Origin: JAAYHG01 sp012735455
GTDB taxonomy: Bacteria; Bacillota; DTU030; DUMP01
Direction of reading: 5' to 3'
Assembly (NCBI GenBank): GCA_050951365.1
Contig: JBMNIX010000014.1
Location: 1-64,000, forward strand
DNA: 64,000 nucleotides
Position numbers and translations under genes: made by a program. Below, piece by piece: positions 62,970 to 64,000 of this stretch. Numbering within the stretch: position 1 is the stretch's first letter; the number at the start of each line of letters is the position of its first letter. The notes beneath the pieces were generated by a model. That model made no database searches, was not told the origin of the DNA, and saw only the letters and a list, made by a program, of their open reading frames with translations.

Positions 62970-63045
62970 GCGGAAGCCTGGCGATCATAGCGGCGCGCCG
63001 TAGACCCATGGCTTTGTGCCCCCACCTTTCGGCTGGGTTTACCTT
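62970..63045 (-). promoter_or_regulatory. c-di-GMP-I (GEMM) riboswitch aptamer
   Basis: The coding strand reads GGTAAACC, then a GAAA-capped hairpin (CAGCCGAAAGGTGG), GGGCACAAAGCCATGGG, and ends ATGATCGCCAGGCTTCC. This matches the GEMM-I order: GG-x-AAACC, GAAA tetraloop, GGGACGCAAAGCC core, ATGG-x-AGCC-x-GGTTACC receptor. The core differs by GCAC for ACGC. TTGACA (63090-63095) upstream may be its promoter, with a weak -10. Such riboswitches classically precede chemoreceptor genes. Confidence 0.85.
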
Positions 63046-63130
63046 GAAACGCTGGATTTTGTATTAAATTGTCGCCAAACAGGATTTCCTGTCAACCAAT
63101 CCTTTACACTATAGGGTAATAATACCATTC

Positions 63131-64000
63131 CTAGTTGTCGTTTTTTGTCGCTTCATGTCTGTATAGCACTGAACTCCCAGAAAAAAGGGAGGGTTCTTGT
63201 GATTGGAGCCTGCGGGCACGGACTAAGAGCTCTTGACGGGTGTTGAGGTCCGGGTTTTCCCAGACCTGCTCCAACAATTCCTGCCGCAGTGCTCCCACTG
63301 CTGGACCAGGGGTGAGGTTAAGTGCGGACATCATCTCACCGCTAGTAAGGGCCAGCTCCCTGGCCGTTAACGGTGGGTGTTCTTTCTTTACGGCGGCTGC
63401 AGCCTCATACAGTTCGTTCAATCCGGCCGCCTGTGGATCCCCCCAGATGGACATGCGATCTGCCGCAATAAGGGTAATAACGTTGTCGAATTCTAGCCAG
63501 CCCACACGAGCCGCCAACCTACGCACCGGTGCCAATCCCATCTCTGCACGCCAGAAAAACATATGGTTGGCCACAAGGAGGGTTACCGTTCTAATTAACC
63601 TTTTCTTAAAACACAGGCGGCTGAGAATTTCCGGGATCAGGGCTGCAGAACGAGTAGCATGGCCCGGAAAGTAGCGGCCGTACGGCCCCTCAGTCCATCC
63701 CTGATATTTGCCTACATCGTGCAGTAATCCGGCCAATCTCAGCTTGAGGTCTGGCGGGGTAAGGGAACAGGTCCTAATGTTGTGGCCGAGAACATCATCG
63801 GGATGCAACCGCCCCTGCTTTAGGCCTTTTCCCTCCATTAGCTCAGGAATTAGGCTTGCCATAAGGCCTGTGTCTACAAGCAGTTCCAAGGCTGCGCGAA
63901 CATTGGGGCCAACAAGCAGCAGGGAAAACTCATGGCCCCTTCGTTCCCGGGCTACCCCCTGTAAGCGGCCGGCCTCTTGCATGAGGGCCTGAAGAGTCTT
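63131..64000 (-). CDS. cca: CCA tRNA nucleotidyltransferase, C-terminal part
   Basis: The open frame runs off the window at 64000, so the N-terminal catalytic head is missing from view. The visible 289 residues carry the RNA-binding and HD-domain half: LELLVDTGLMASLIPEL, then LAGLLHDVGKYQGW with the HD pair, GHATRSAALIPEIL and DRMSIWGDPQ. This order is typical of the HD-containing Cca/PcnB family. It should add CCA to tRNA ends, though many tRNAs here encode CCA. A poly(A) polymerase is the alternative. Confidence 0.8.
   Translation of the reverse strand, partial: KTLQALMQEAGRLQGVARERRGHEFSLLLVGPNVRAALELLVDTGLMASLIPELMEGKGLKQGRLHPDDVLGHNIRTCSLTPPDLKLRLAGLLHDVGKYQGWTEGPYGRYFPGHATRSAALIPEILSRLCFKKRLIRTVTLLVANHMFFWRAEMGLAPVRRLAARVGWLEFDNVITLIAADRMSIWGDPQAAGLNELYEAAAAVKKEHPPLTARELALTSGEMMSALNLTPGPAVGALRQELLEQVWENPDLNTRQELLVRARRLQSQEPSLFSGSSVLYRHEATKNDN

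Overview
The window looks like chromosome of a spore-forming, anaerobic Firmicute of the class Clostridia, probably near the Moorella/Desulfotomaculum type of thermophilic or soil anaerobes. The evidence is sporulation sigma-H, CtsR-McsA-McsB-ClpC, the redox repressor Rex, rubrerythrin, flavin-dependent ThyX, Mini-III RNase, CarD and a split FeoB. This placement is inferred from gene content and order; there is no 16S gene here. Almost every gene is on the minus strand, so transcription runs from high to low coordinates.

Layout. 1-4000: decayed accessory genes (an unrecognised partial gene, a glycosyltransferase tail, a DUF262/DUF1524 GmrSD-like gene, an unknown gene), all frameshifted. 4020-18112: one long minus-strand exopolysaccharide operon with two nucleotide-sugar dehydrogenases, two epimerases, UDP-galactopyranose mutase, five glycosyltransferases, a Wzx flippase and a Wzy-like polymerase. 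It should make a polymer with uronic acids and galactofuranose. 18246-21477: two HD-GYP-type proteins around rubrerythrin. 21520-26129: rplL, rplJ, rplA, rplK, nusG, secE, rpmG and tuf, with rpoB not following rplL. 26307-28321: a deletion scar joining a sensor kinase to a GGDEF fragment, and a DMT transporter. 28463-28847: four tRNAs. 28904-38757: the conserved block sigH, rlmB, thyX, mrnC, cysS, gltX, rlpA-like, ispF, ispD, PIN/TRAM and carD. 38874-43575: insertion-sequence debris, a MazG-like gene, copZ-like, a Fur-boxed feo operon and an RseC-like protein. 43627-49562: radA and the clpC operon under a CtsR box. 49772-55611: a purine permease, an unidentified structured RNA, guaB, rex and ilvA. 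55774-58178: two tRNAs, a 130-bp insertion-element derivative, lysS and greA. 58393-60950: a three-gene cassette of HTH regulator, 'quinate dehydrogenase'-like protein and an acyl-ACP-reductase-like protein. 61085-62848: a chemoreceptor behind a c-di-GMP-I riboswitch. 63131-64000: the C-terminal part of a CCA-adding enzyme.

How it fits together. Core translation, transcription and stress genes are intact and have recognisable controls: an L10 leader, a CtsR box, a Fur box and several near-consensus sigma-A promoters. A c-di-GMP theme recurs, with two HD-GYP proteins, a GGDEF fragment and a c-di-GMP riboswitch on a chemoreceptor, next to a polysaccharide operon.

Caution. At least eight accessory genes carry one-base indels, most in short homopolymers, and the flippase has an in-frame TGA, while all core genes are open. 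This could be real decay or residual assembly error; reads are needed to tell. Starts were chosen by ribosome binding site, family length and overlaps. Nothing was checked against databases.
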